Below are positions 35,738 through 45,279 of a DNA stretch of 64,000 bases, piece after piece. The position numbers were made by a program, and so were the translations under genes. The notes beneath the pieces were generated by a model. The model saw only the letters and a program-made list of their open reading frames with translations, was not told the origin of the DNA and did no database searches. This DNA comes from Pelagerythrobacter marensis (GTDB lineage Bacteria; Pseudomonadota; Alphaproteobacteria; Sphingomonadales; Sphingomonadaceae), in assembly GCF_001028625.1 (NCBI RefSeq), contig NZ_CP011805.1, positions 1,773,501-1,837,500 of the forward strand, given 5' to 3'. The number at the start of each line of letters is the position of its first letter. The stretch's first letter is position 1.

Positions 35738-37183
35738 ATGTTGCAGGATCTCGATGCCATCCTCCTCGCGAGGATCCAGTTCGCCTTCACGGTGAGTTTC
35801 CACTTCATTTTCCCGGCGTTTTCGATCGGGCTGGCGAGCTTTCTCGCCGTGCTGGAGGGGCTGTGGCTGAAGACCGGGCAGCAGCGATATCACGACCTGT
35901 TCAAATACTGGGTGAAGATCTTCGCCGTCGCCTTCGCAATGGGCGTCGTCTCCGGCATCGTCATGTCGTACCAGTTCGGCACCAACTGGGCGGTCTTTTC
36001 CGACAAGGCGGGGCCGGTGATCGGTCCGCTCATGGCTTACGAGGTGCTGACCGCATTCTTCCTAGAGGCCGGGTTCCTCGGCGTCATGCTGTTCGGGATG
36101 GAGAAAGTGGGGCGCAAGCTGCACTTCGCCGCGACCTGCATGGTGGCGCTGGGCACGTTCATTTCGGCCTTCTGGATCCTCAGCGTCAATTCGTGGATGC
36201 ACACCCCGACCGGCTTCGTCATGGGCGACAACGGGCAGTTCCTGCCGGGCGAAAGCTGGTGGGACATCGTGTTCAACCCCAGCTTCCCCTATCGCCTGGT
36301 GCACACGGTGATCGCCGCCTATCTCACCACCGCCTTTGCCGTGGGCGGCGTGGGCGCGTGGCACCTGCTGAAGGACCGCACCAACGCCCATGCCCGGACG
36401 ATGTTCTCGATGGCGATGTGGATGGCCGCACTGGTCGCGCCGGTGCAGATCTTCGCCGGCGACATGCACGGGCTGAACACGCTGGAGCATCAGCCGGCCA
36501 AAGTCATGGCGATGGAGGGGCATTATCAGAGCCACCCCGAGGGCGCGCCGCTGATCCTGTTCGGCATTCCCGATAGCGAGCGCGAGCGGGTCGACTATGC
36601 GATCGAAATTCCCAAGGCATCCTCGCTGATCCTCAAGCACGATCTGGACGCGCCGCTCGCCGGGCTCGACACGATTCCCGAGGAAGACCGGCCGCCGGTG
36701 GGGATCGTGTTCTGGTCGTTCCGGGTTATGGTCGGGATCGGCTTTGCCATGCTGGGCATCGGGCTGTGGAGCCTGATCGCGCGCTGGCGGGGCCGGCTCT
36801 ACGACTGGCGCTGGCTCCACCGCGGGGCGCTGGCGATGGCGCCTTCTGGCTTCGTCGCGGTGCTCGCCGGGTGGATCACGACCGAGGTCGGGCGGCAGCC
36901 CTGGACCGTTTACGGCCTGCTGCGCACCGCCGACAGCGCCAGCCCGCTCGACGCGCCGGCGGTGGCGACATCGCTGGTCGCCTTCGTCGTCGTCTATTTC
37001 GCAGTCTTCGGCGCGGGCACCTGGTACATCCTGAAACTGATGGCAAAATCGCCGCACCCGGGCGAACGCGGGGTCAAGATGGGCGAACGCGGGCCGATCC
37101 GCACCGCCGGCATTACCCCAGGGCCGACGCAGAACCCCGGCGATCCCGACAGCCTGCCGCGCAACCGGAAGGAGGCCGAATGA
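35738..37183 (+). CDS. cydA: Cytochrome bd-type ubiquinol oxidase subunit I (CIO type)
   Basis: 481 residues with about nine transmembrane helices. Haem ligand His22 lies in SFHFIFPAFSIG near the N-terminus; the quinol-binding Q-loop is the short form typical of cyanide-insensitive oxidases; GRQPWTVYGLLRT (about 386) is the conserved segment after it. Subunit I carries haems b558, b595 and d and oxidises quinol. It overlaps subunit II by 4 nt. An alternative name is cioA. Confidence 0.95.
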   Translation: MLQDLDAILLARIQFAFTVSFHFIFPAFSIGLASFLAVLEGLWLKTGQQRYHDLFKYWVKIFAVAFAMGVVSGIVMSYQFGTNWAVFSDKAGPVIGPLMAYEVLTAFFLEAGFLGVMLFGMEKVGRKLHFAATCMVALGTFISAFWILSVNSWMHTPTGFVMGDNGQFLPGESWWDIVFNPSFPYRLVHTVIAAYLTTAFAVGGVGAWHLLKDRTNAHARTMFSMAMWMAALVAPVQIFAGDMHGLNTLEHQPAKVMAMEGHYQSHPEGAPLILFGIPDSERERVDYAIEIPKASSLILKHDLDAPLAGLDTIPEEDRPPVGIVFWSFRVMVGIGFAMLGIGLWSLIARWRGRLYDWRWLHRGALAMAPSGFVAVLAGWITTEVGRQPWTVYGLLRTADSASPLDAPAVATSLVAFVVVYFAVFGAGTWYILKLMAKSPHPGERGVKMGERGPIRTAGITPGPTQNPGDPDSLPRNRKEAE

Positions 37184-38178
37184 TGGACCTGCCGCTGATC
37201 TGGGCCTTTATCATCGCCTTCGCCGTCTTCGCCTATGTCGTGATGGACGGGTTCGACCTGGGCATCGGCGTGCTCTTCCCCGGTTTCGCGGTGGGGAAGG
37301 AACGCGACAGCGCGATGAATTCGATCGCGCCGGTGTGGGACGGGAACGAAACCTGGCTGGTCCTGGGCGGCGGCGGTCTGTTCGCCGCCTTCCCGCTGGC
37401 CTACGCCGTCGTCCTGCCGGCGACCTATCCGCTGATCATCGCCATGCTGCTGGGCCTGGTGTTCCGGGGCGTGGCGTTCGAATTCCGCTGGCGCGATCCG
37501 GCCCACCGCGCGCTCTGGGATGCCGCCTTCACCGGCGGATCGCTGGTCGCCGCGATGACGCAGGGGATGATCCTGGGCGCGCTGCTGCAGGGGATAGAGA
37601 TCGACGGGCGCAATTACGGCGGAAGCTGGTGGAACTGGCTGACGCCCTATACCCTGCTGACCGGGCTGGGCACTGTCGCCGGATATGCCCTGCTGGGCAG
37701 CACCTGGCTGATCTGGAAGCTGGAAGGGCCGGCGCAGGACCATGCCCGGCGCATGGCCTTCCGCTCCGCGATCGCGACGCTGGCGCTGCTGGCGGCGGTC
37801 AGCCTCTATACCGTGTTCCTCGACGCGCAGTATTTCGATCGCTGGTTCTCGATGCCCAGCGTGCTGTTTGCGGCCAATGTTCCGCTGCTGACCGCGATCA
37901 TCGCCTTCCTGCTGTTTCGCGGCATTGCCAAAGGCTGGGAAGCCGCGCCCTTCTGGCTCAGCCTGGCGCTGTTCTTCCTCGGCATGGCCGGGCTGGGCCT
38001 GTCGATGTTCCCCTATATCGTGCCGAACGAGATCACGATCTGGCAGGCCGCCGCGCCGCATAGCAGCCAGGCCTTCATGCTGGTGGGCGTGGCGATCACC
38101 CTGCCGCTGATCCTGGCCTATACCGCCTGGGCCTACTGGGTCTTCCGCGGCAAGGTCGGCCACGAAGGATATCATTGA
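37180..38178 (+). CDS. cydB: Cytochrome bd-type ubiquinol oxidase subunit II (CIO type)
   Basis: 332 residues from the ATG at 37180 within the cydA stop (ATGATG, 4-nt overlap), with AAGGAGG just upstream. Eight or so transmembrane helices; family signatures YVVMDGFDLGIGVLFP (about 20-35), WDGNETWLVLGGGGLFAAFP (about 52-71) and WFSMPSVLFAA. It completes the oxidase with subunit I and with the small DUF2474 gene that overlaps its stop. Also known as cioB. Confidence 0.95.
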   Translation: MMDLPLIWAFIIAFAVFAYVVMDGFDLGIGVLFPGFAVGKERDSAMNSIAPVWDGNETWLVLGGGGLFAAFPLAYAVVLPATYPLIIAMLLGLVFRGVAFEFRWRDPAHRALWDAAFTGGSLVAAMTQGMILGALLQGIEIDGRNYGGSWWNWLTPYTLLTGLGTVAGYALLGSTWLIWKLEGPAQDHARRMAFRSAIATLALLAAVSLYTVFLDAQYFDRWFSMPSVLFAANVPLLTAIIAFLLFRGIAKGWEAAPFWLSLALFFLGMAGLGLSMFPYIVPNEITIWQAAAPHSSQAFMLVGVAITLPLILAYTAWAYWVFRGKVGHEGYH

Positions 38179-38309
38179 TGGAAGGGCCAGGCCGCAGCGC
38201 GGAGCGGCGGCCGCTGTGGCAGCGGCTGGCCTGGCTCGCGGCGATCTGGCTCGCCAGCGTCACCGTGCTGGGCGCGGTCGCCTGGGTCTTGAGGTTGTGG
38301 ATCGCCTGA
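38178..38309 (+). CDS. DUF2474 small subunit of the bd oxidase operon
   Basis: A 43-residue protein whose ATG overlaps the cydB stop (TGATG). The sequence has a basic N-terminus followed by PLWQRLAWLAAIWLASVTVL and one transmembrane helix ending AWVLRLWIA. This matches the short DUF2474 proteins found at the end of cio/cyd operons, which parallel CydX as small single-helix subunits. It is too short for ordinary ORF cut-offs. Position, overlap and helix all support it as real. Confidence 0.85.
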   Translation: MEGPGRSAERRPLWQRLAWLAAIWLASVTVLGAVAWVLRLWIA

Positions 38310-38944
38310 TTCGGGGCCTGCTTCGCCGGTCGGCGGGTGAACGCCGGGAGCGCGCCCACACCCCATCCTCCGGCGGCGAACCCGGATCTGCAACGCCTGG
38401 CACTCGGATCGCGCGGCCGGTGCGGCACGCCAGGGGCGTGCGCGCGAGGGACGGGCGGTTGGCGGCATGTCTTGCGAACGACCGACGGGCGTGCAATCCG
38501 GCGTGAGGTCCACCGGCACGGCCCGATTGCCTCGCCGCCGCCGCGGTGGAGGCCCGGTTCGATCCTGCGGTTCCGGGTGGGCGGGCAAAAGCGGCCAGGA
38601 CTCGCCAAAAGTCCGCCATCGCCCCGTGGCTGATCGGCCACGCCAGCGCACGGTGTAGGCTGCCCCGGGAAGACCCGCCGGCAGAGGCGGGTTCGCGCGG
38701 GCAAGGCACGCACCGTGATCATCCCTGTCCCGGCTTCCGGCGGAAGGGAGCGGCTTCCGGCTCCTGAGAACATACGCACCCGCAGCCTGTAAGCACCGCA
38801 CGCCAGCCGCACCGGCCGCGCCGCCGTGAACGGAAGGCCAAAGCCCGGCCCGCCCCGGCGGAATAGAGACCTGTGCGCCGTCGACAGGACGCAGGCCCCG
38901 ATCCTCGTTCGCCCGACGTTGAGGTCCGCCGGGCGATGGGCTTG

Positions 38945-38961
38945 ATAACCAATATGGTTAT
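38945..38961. promoter_or_regulatory. 17-bp perfect palindrome
   Basis: ATAACCA-ATA-TGGTTAT, 7-bp arms with a 3-bp centre, in an AT-rich island inside otherwise GC-rich gene-free DNA. The form suggests a binding site for a dimeric regulator. No gene starts close by, so its target is unclear. Confidence 0.35.
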
Positions 38962-39055
38962 ATTTGTCAAAATAGTTGTGCCGATCTGCTGCGTCTGAGC
39001 GAGGGAGGAGGCAGGTCCTGTCGGCGGTCGGAGCGGATGGACGGGTTCGGACAAG

Positions 39056-39193
39056 GCCCCTCCGTCAGCCGCTTGCGCGGCTGCCACCTCCCCAACGCAA
39101 GTCGTTGGGGAGGACTGCCCCGGCGTCACCCGATCCTCCCCATCGTCTTGCGGAGGGGGACCGCTCGCGCAGCGCGTGGTGGAGGGGGCCGTC
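39056..39193. repeat. REP-like intergenic palindromic repeat block
   Basis: It contains hairpin CAGCCGC-4-GCGGCTG (39066-39083), a perfect 11-bp hairpin CCTCCCCAACG-5-CGTTGGGGAGG (39087-39113) and then a CCTCCCC ... GGAGGGGG/GGTGGAGGGGGCC tail. From general knowledge, this CTCCGTCAG/CCACCTCCCC/GGGGAGG pattern is common as a dispersed intergenic repeat in sphingomonad genomes. Only one copy is in the window, so repetition cannot be shown here. Confidence 0.6.
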
Positions 39194-39228
39194 CCGGCAG
39201 GCACCCCGTGCCAATACCTTTACCGCCA

Positions 39229-39257
39229 TTGCATATCATGATATGTATCATGATAAT
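39229..39257 (+). promoter_or_regulatory. Promoter with duplicated palindromic operator for the ABM-marR pair
   Basis: TTGCAT, 17-bp spacer and GATAAT form a plausible core promoter. Two identical 10-bp palindromes TATCATGATA (39234-39243 and 39246-39255), 12 bp centre to centre, overlap the -35, spacer and -10. The following AGGAGG and ATG (39281) belong to the ABM gene. Occupation by a dimeric regulator such as the downstream MarR protein would block RNA polymerase. Confidence 0.6.
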
Positions 39258-39280
39258 ATCACTCCCGCAGGAGGTTCATC

Positions 39281-39586
39281 ATGCCGCTTTCCGTATTTGC
39301 CACGATCAGCCCGAAGCCCGCGCATTTCGACCAGGCGCGATCGGCTGTTCGCGAAATCCTGGCCCCGACGCGCGCCGAAAGCGGCTGCCTCGCCTTCGAC
39401 CTTCATGAAGGCGAGGGAAACGGGCAGCTCCATCTCTATGAAGTGTGGACCGATCGGGCCGCGCTCGATGCGCATTACCGGCAGGACTATACCCGCGCGG
39501 TGTTCGAACAATACGAAGACTGGCTGGCCGAACCGGTCGCGATCGTCTTCATGCAGCCGGTGGAGGGGCCTGCGTGTTCTTCCTGA
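39281..39586 (+). CDS. ABM-domain (antibiotic biosynthesis monooxygenase-like) protein
   Basis: 101 residues, a single ABM ferredoxin-like fold: LSVFATISPKPAHFDQARSA, then ESGCLAFDLHEGEGNGQLHL and YEVWTDRAALDAHYRQDYTR. Family members include quinol monooxygenases such as YgiN and haem-degrading enzymes. A strong AGGAGG ribosome site precedes the start. The 3' end overlaps the MarR gene by 13 nt. The pairing with MarR suggests response to a quinone or other aromatic. Confidence 0.87.
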   Translation: MPLSVFATISPKPAHFDQARSAVREILAPTRAESGCLAFDLHEGEGNGQLHLYEVWTDRAALDAHYRQDYTRAVFEQYEDWLAEPVAIVFMQPVEGPACSS

Positions 39587-40011
39587 AGGATCTGCCCTCG
39601 GCCCGCATGATCGAAGGCTATGCCGCCGCGCATGGCGTTCCCGCGCAGGCGGTGGGGGAAGCGCTGACGATGATGCGCCGCGCCAGCCTGCTGATCCGCC
39701 GGCTGGAAAGCTATTTCGCGGACCACGGCCTGTCGCAGCTCCGCTTCCTGTTCCTGATCGTGATCGACCGCGAGCCGGACCGCGAAACGCTGACCGTGGG
39801 CGAGATCACCGACCGGCTCGACGTCGCAGGCCCGGTGGTCGCACGCACCCTGCGGACGCTGGAACGCGACGGCCTGGTCGCCGCCGCGAAAGACCGCAGC
39901 GATGCACGCGCCAAACATGTCCGCCTGACGGACGAAGGCCACGCCATGCTGGAACGCCTGCTGCCCGGCTACTTCGCGATTCTCGCCGACGAGATGGACG
40001 GCGCGGGGTAA
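39574..40011 (+). CDS. MarR-family transcriptional regulator
   Basis: 145 residues from a GTG at 39574 that has GGAGGGG five bases upstream; an ATG at 39607 is the alternative. The winged helix is clear: LTVGEITDRLDVAGPVVART (recognition region) and ERDGLVAAAKDRSDARAKHV (wing), with terminal dimerisation helices. It overlaps the end of the ABM gene, so the two are translated together. It probably represses the promoter with duplicated TATCATGATA sites upstream of that gene. Confidence 0.88.
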   Translation: MFFLKDLPSARMIEGYAAAHGVPAQAVGEALTMMRRASLLIRRLESYFADHGLSQLRFLFLIVIDREPDRETLTVGEITDRLDVAGPVVARTLRTLERDGLVAAAKDRSDARAKHVRLTDEGHAMLERLLPGYFAILADEMDGAG

Positions 40012-40048
40012 AGCGCTCGCCGCCGCCCGTCTCGCCCGCCGAAGCCGA

Positions 40049-41992
<1,944 letters not shown>

Positions 41993-42060
41993 GGGAATCT
42001 CCGGGGAGTTGTCATGGGACCGGGCGGGTCCGAACGGAAAGCTCTATACCGGCGGCCCGC

Positions 42061-42951
42061 TCAGCTCCAGACCGCTTGCGGGGGCAGGCTCATCAGGATG
42101 GCATCGATATTGCCGCCGGTCTTCAGGCCGAACAGCGTGCCGCGATCATACACCAGGTTGAATTCGGCGTAGCGGCCCCGCCATTCGAGCTGGGTCTGGC
42201 GGTCCGCATCGGTGAACGGTTCTGCCATCCGCCGGCGTACGATGCGCGGGAAGACGTCGAGGAACGCGCGGCCAACATCCTGGGTGAAGGCGAAATGCCG
42301 TTCCCATGCCGCGCCGTCCCCCTCTTCGCCGCCGCCCGCCTCGCCCGGCGGCCCTTCGCATTCGAGGTGGTCGTAGAAGATACCGCCGACCCCGCGATGC
42401 ACCCCGCGATGAGGGATGAAGAAGTAATCGTCCGCCCACTTGCTGAACCGTTCGTAATACGTCGGGTTGTGCGCGGCGCAGGCGGCGCGGAAGGCGGCGT
42501 GAAATTCCTCGGTATCCTCCGCCCGCGGGATCGGGGGATTCAGATCCGCCCCGCCACCGAACCAGGCCCTGGCCGTGGTCAGGAAACGGGTGTTCATATG
42601 CACCGCCGGGACATGCGGATTGGCCATGTGCGCGACCAGGCTGATCCCGGTCGCGGTGAAGGCCGGGTTCTCCGCCGCCCCGTGCACCGTGCGGGCGAAT
42701 TCGGGCGCGAAAGTGCCGTGGACGGTGGACACGTTGACGCCCACTTTCTCGAACACTTCGCCCTTCATCGCCCCGCGCACCCCGCCGCCGGGATTGTCGT
42801 TGCCGTCTTCCTCCCGCTGCCAGGGCACGTATTCGAACGCGGCCTGCGACCCCGCCTCGCGCTCGATCGCCTCGAACTCGGCACAGATGCGATTCCGCAG
42901 GTCCTCGAACCAGTCTTTCGCGCGGGCGGTATAGGGGGTCCAGTCGGTCAT
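42061..42951 (-). CDS. hemF: Oxygen-dependent coproporphyrinogen III oxidase
   Basis: 296 residues from the ATG at 42951. Conserved blocks include NPGGGVRGAMKGEVFEKVGV, VHMNTRFLTTARAWFGGGAD and the C-terminal EFNLVYDRGTLFGLKTGGNI. Length matches HemF. It converts coproporphyrinogen III to protoporphyrinogen IX with O2 in haem synthesis. It is divergent from pdeM with 46 bp between start codons. The frame extends upstream to 43047 but that part overlaps pdeM. Confidence 0.96.
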   Translation of the reverse strand: MTDWTPYTARAKDWFEDLRNRICAEFEAIEREAGSQAAFEYVPWQREEDGNDNPGGGVRGAMKGEVFEKVGVNVSTVHGTFAPEFARTVHGAAENPAFTATGISLVAHMANPHVPAVHMNTRFLTTARAWFGGGADLNPPIPRAEDTEEFHAAFRAACAAHNPTYYERFSKWADDYFFIPHRGVHRGVGGIFYDHLECEGPPGEAGGGEEGDGAAWERHFAFTQDVGRAFLDVFPRIVRRRMAEPFTDADRQTQLEWRGRYAEFNLVYDRGTLFGLKTGGNIDAILMSLPPQAVWS

Positions 42952-42997
42952 CGCGCCAACCCTTGCCAAGCGCAGCGGCGTGGGGCAAGAGCGGACC

Positions 42998-43693
42998 ATG
43001 GTTCCCCTTTCGTTCGCAGGCGAGGAATTTGCCCTCACGCGCGCCAACGCGCTCTACTGGCCGCGCGAACGGGCGCTGCTGGTGGCCGACCTGCATTTGG
43101 AAAAGGCCAGCTTTTACGCCCGCCACGGGCAGATGCTGCCGCCTTACGACAGCCGCGAGACGCTGGAACGCGTCGCGCTGGCGATCCGCGAAACCGATGC
43201 CCGCCGGGTCTATACCCTGGGCGACAATTTCCACGACAACGAAGGCAGCGCCCGGCTGGAAGATCACGCGGCGGGAATGCTCGCCGCGCTGACCCGCGCG
43301 ACCGACTGGGTGTGGATCACCGGCAATCACGATCCGGCGATGGAAGCGCGCAGCGGCGGCACGATCGCGCGCGAGCTGGACATTGCCGGTGTCGTCCTGC
43401 GCCATCAGGCCCAGGCGGGGGAGACGCGGCCCGAACTGTCGGGGCATTACCACCCGCGCCTGCAGGTGACCGTGCGCGAACGCCACATCCGCCGCCCCTG
43501 CGCGGTCGTGGCCGAAGGGGGCGAAGGCGCCGGCGGGCGGATGATCCTGCCGGCCTTCGGCGCATTGACCGGGGGCATGAACGCCGCCGATCCGGCGATC
43601 CGCGCGGCGATGCAGCCGGCGGAGCGGATCGACGCGGTCCTGCCCCTGCGCGGACGGCTGGCCCGCTTCCCCCTGTGGCGCCAGGCGGCGTGA
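42998..43693 (+). CDS. pdeM: Ligase-associated DNA damage response endonuclease PdeM
   Basis: 231 residues from the ATG at 42998; a GTG at 42980 is possible. Calcineurin-like metallophosphoesterase motifs are VADLHLEKASFYARHG (about 30-45), TLGDNFHD (about 73), ITGNHDP (about 107) and SGHYHPR (about 145). This short form matches PdeM, which in other proteobacteria is encoded with an Lhr-like helicase and a DNA ligase. Those partners are not in this window. Confidence 0.85.
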   Translation: MVPLSFAGEEFALTRANALYWPRERALLVADLHLEKASFYARHGQMLPPYDSRETLERVALAIRETDARRVYTLGDNFHDNEGSARLEDHAAGMLAALTRATDWVWITGNHDPAMEARSGGTIARELDIAGVVLRHQAQAGETRPELSGHYHPRLQVTVRERHIRRPCAVVAEGGEGAGGRMILPAFGALTGGMNAADPAIRAAMQPAERIDAVLPLRGRLARFPLWRQAA

Positions 43694-43808
43694 CCGGGAT
43701 GCAGCCGCGCAACACCCCGCGCGCGCCATCGCGAAGGCCCCTAGCGAATCCCGGCGTTTCGGCTTACATGGGGCGCTTCCATAACGGCAAACACCAGGAG
43801 ACTGCCCC

Positions 43809-44351
43809 ATAGCCCGTCCCCCTCGGCGCTCATTCCAACCGCCCGTGAAGAGCGGCCCGCGCTTTGACAACATGATCCAGTCCGACAAGGTTCGCGTCAT
43901 CGATCACGAGGGTGAAAACCTCGGCGTGATGTACACCCGCGAAGCGATCGAACAGGCGGCCGATGTCGGCCTGAACCTCGTCGAGGTTTCGCCCAACGCC
44001 GACCCGCCCGTGTGCAAGTTCCTCGACGTGGGCAAGTACCGGTACGAGGCTCAGAAGAAGGCAAACGCCGCGCGCAAGACGCAAAAGACGCAGGATATCA
44101 AAGAGATAAAGATGCGTCCGAACATCGACGATCACGATTACGATGTGAAAATGCGCAACGTGAACAAGTTCATCGAGAACGGCGACAAGGTGAAAGTCAC
44201 CCTGCGTTTCCGCGGGCGCGAAATGGCGCACCAGCAGCTCGGCATGAACCTGCTCCGCCGCGTTCAGGAAGACGTGGACGAAATCGCCAAAGTCGAGGCG
44301 TTTCCCCGCCTCGAAGGGCGCCAGATGCTGATGGTGCTGGCCCCGAAATAG
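43809..44351 (+). CDS. infC: Translation initiation factor IF-3 with an ATA start codon
   Basis: 180 residues if started at the ATA at 43809. AGGAG lies 8 nt upstream, and translation from there gives the normal alphaproteobacterial N-terminus (xARPPRRSFQPPVKSGPRFD), giving the standard IF-3 length. No ATG or GTG is available at this site; the first GTG (43845) would delete twelve conserved residues. N- and C-domains joined by a Lys-rich linker are intact (VRVIDHEGENLGVMYTREAI; KVKVTLRFRGREMAHQQLGM). Non-AUG starts let IF-3, which rejects such codons, autoregulate its own synthesis. Confidence 0.93.
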   Translation: MARPPRRSFQPPVKSGPRFDNMIQSDKVRVIDHEGENLGVMYTREAIEQAADVGLNLVEVSPNADPPVCKFLDVGKYRYEAQKKANAARKTQKTQDIKEIKMRPNIDDHDYDVKMRNVNKFIENGDKVKVTLRFRGREMAHQQLGMNLLRRVQEDVDEIAKVEAFPRLEGRQMLMVLAPK

Positions 44352-44459
44352 GCGGCAGGACGCAGCCGCCTTCGGCAGGGCCGGGGCGGCGCGATTCCCG
44401 AAATCGTTTTCAATAAGGCTGAAGCGGCGCCGGACGGCACCGTTTCAACGAAAACGAAC

Positions 44460-45140
44460 CTATTCGACCCGGAAATCGAGAATCGTGAAGCGCGCGGGTG
44501 CGGTGGCGAACACGCCGTGTCCGCGCCCGCCGCTCGATCCGAGAACGAACCCGACCCGCACGGCGTCGTCCAGCGCCGCCTCGAACGCCTCGGGCGCGCT
44601 TCGCCGGTTGGCGCCCTGCACCGCGACCCAGTTGGCGTCGAGCGGCACGGACACTTCGTGCGTGCCCGGCGTAACCGGCCCCATCAGCGCAGCAGGCGCG
44701 TACCAGCGATAGGTGGCATAGCGGCCGCGCGCCTTCCAGTTATCGCCCCGCCGCTGGAAATAGAGCGACAGGGTCGCCTCGCGGTCCGGGACCTCCTGCG
44801 GCACGAAACGCACGCCCCGTTCCCCCTCGATCCGATAGCGCAGGACGATCCGCCGCGCCCCGGTCAGCGGACCAGTCTGCCGCGTCACGTAATGCACGTG
44901 GCCCGCGCGCGCGGTGGGCCAGGGAAAATCGAAAAAGGCATGATCGCCCGCCCGCGTCGCCGTGATCGGCATCCCCGGCGAAAGGCTGCGCCCCTTGTAA
45001 AGCGGGCCGATCTGCCATTCCCCCGCCTGCTGCCTGGCCAGTTCGGCCAGACGGGAAAGCTGCGCCCCGGCAGGGGTGGCGATCAGCGCCGCGAGCGGCA
45101 GGGCCGCCAGCGAAGCGGCAATGGCAAGGGTTCGGATCAT
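44460..45140 (-). CDS. Secreted protein of unknown function
   Basis: 226 residues from the ATG at 45140 with a signal peptide ending in ATPAGAQ. The body has mixed beta-strand character (HVHYVTRQTGPLTGARRIVL; VRVGFVLGSSGGRGHGVFAT) and ends ARFTILDFRVE, reminiscent of a jelly-roll carbohydrate-binding or galactose-binding fold. I cannot place it in a family. It stands alone on the minus strand, convergent with infC and divergent from a DASS transporter. The frame continues upstream to 45494 but without coding character. Confidence 0.75.
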   Translation of the reverse strand: MIRTLAIAASLAALPLAALIATPAGAQLSRLAELARQQAGEWQIGPLYKGRSLSPGMPITATRAGDHAFFDFPWPTARAGHVHYVTRQTGPLTGARRIVLRYRIEGERGVRFVPQEVPDREATLSLYFQRRGDNWKARGRYATYRWYAPAALMGPVTPGTHEVSVPLDANWVAVQGANRRSAPEAFEAALDDAVRVGFVLGSSGGRGHGVFATAPARFTILDFRVE

Positions 45141-45279
45141 GGCCGCGGATATAGCTGCCCGTGGTTTAGCCTGCGCTGAACGCCGCACGGCAAATAGCGG
45201 TTGCACCGCATCCGCCCGCCCTGCACTCTGAGCGATAACGACAGACGCCTCGGCAAGAGGCACGCGACGGGAGCGGGGA

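Larger units (their letters stand above)
38310..39228. other. Gene-free region of about 920 bp
   Basis: No believable gene is seen on either strand. Several GC-rich open frames cross it (for example minus 38719-39204 and plus 39037-39408) but they are Arg/Pro/Ser-rich, lack domains and read through palindromes. It contains an AT-rich palindrome at 38945-38961 and a REP-like hairpin block at 39056-39193. The first half (38310-38900) shows nothing further. Confidence 0.65.

Noticed and set aside
38719..39204. 161-codon minus-strand frame in the gene-free region
   Set aside because: Arg/Pro/Ser-rich composition and passage through REP-like hairpins indicate non-coding DNA.
43845..44351. infC starting at GTG 43845
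   Set aside because: It would remove twelve conserved N-terminal residues, and the good ribosome site is placed for the ATA at 43809.
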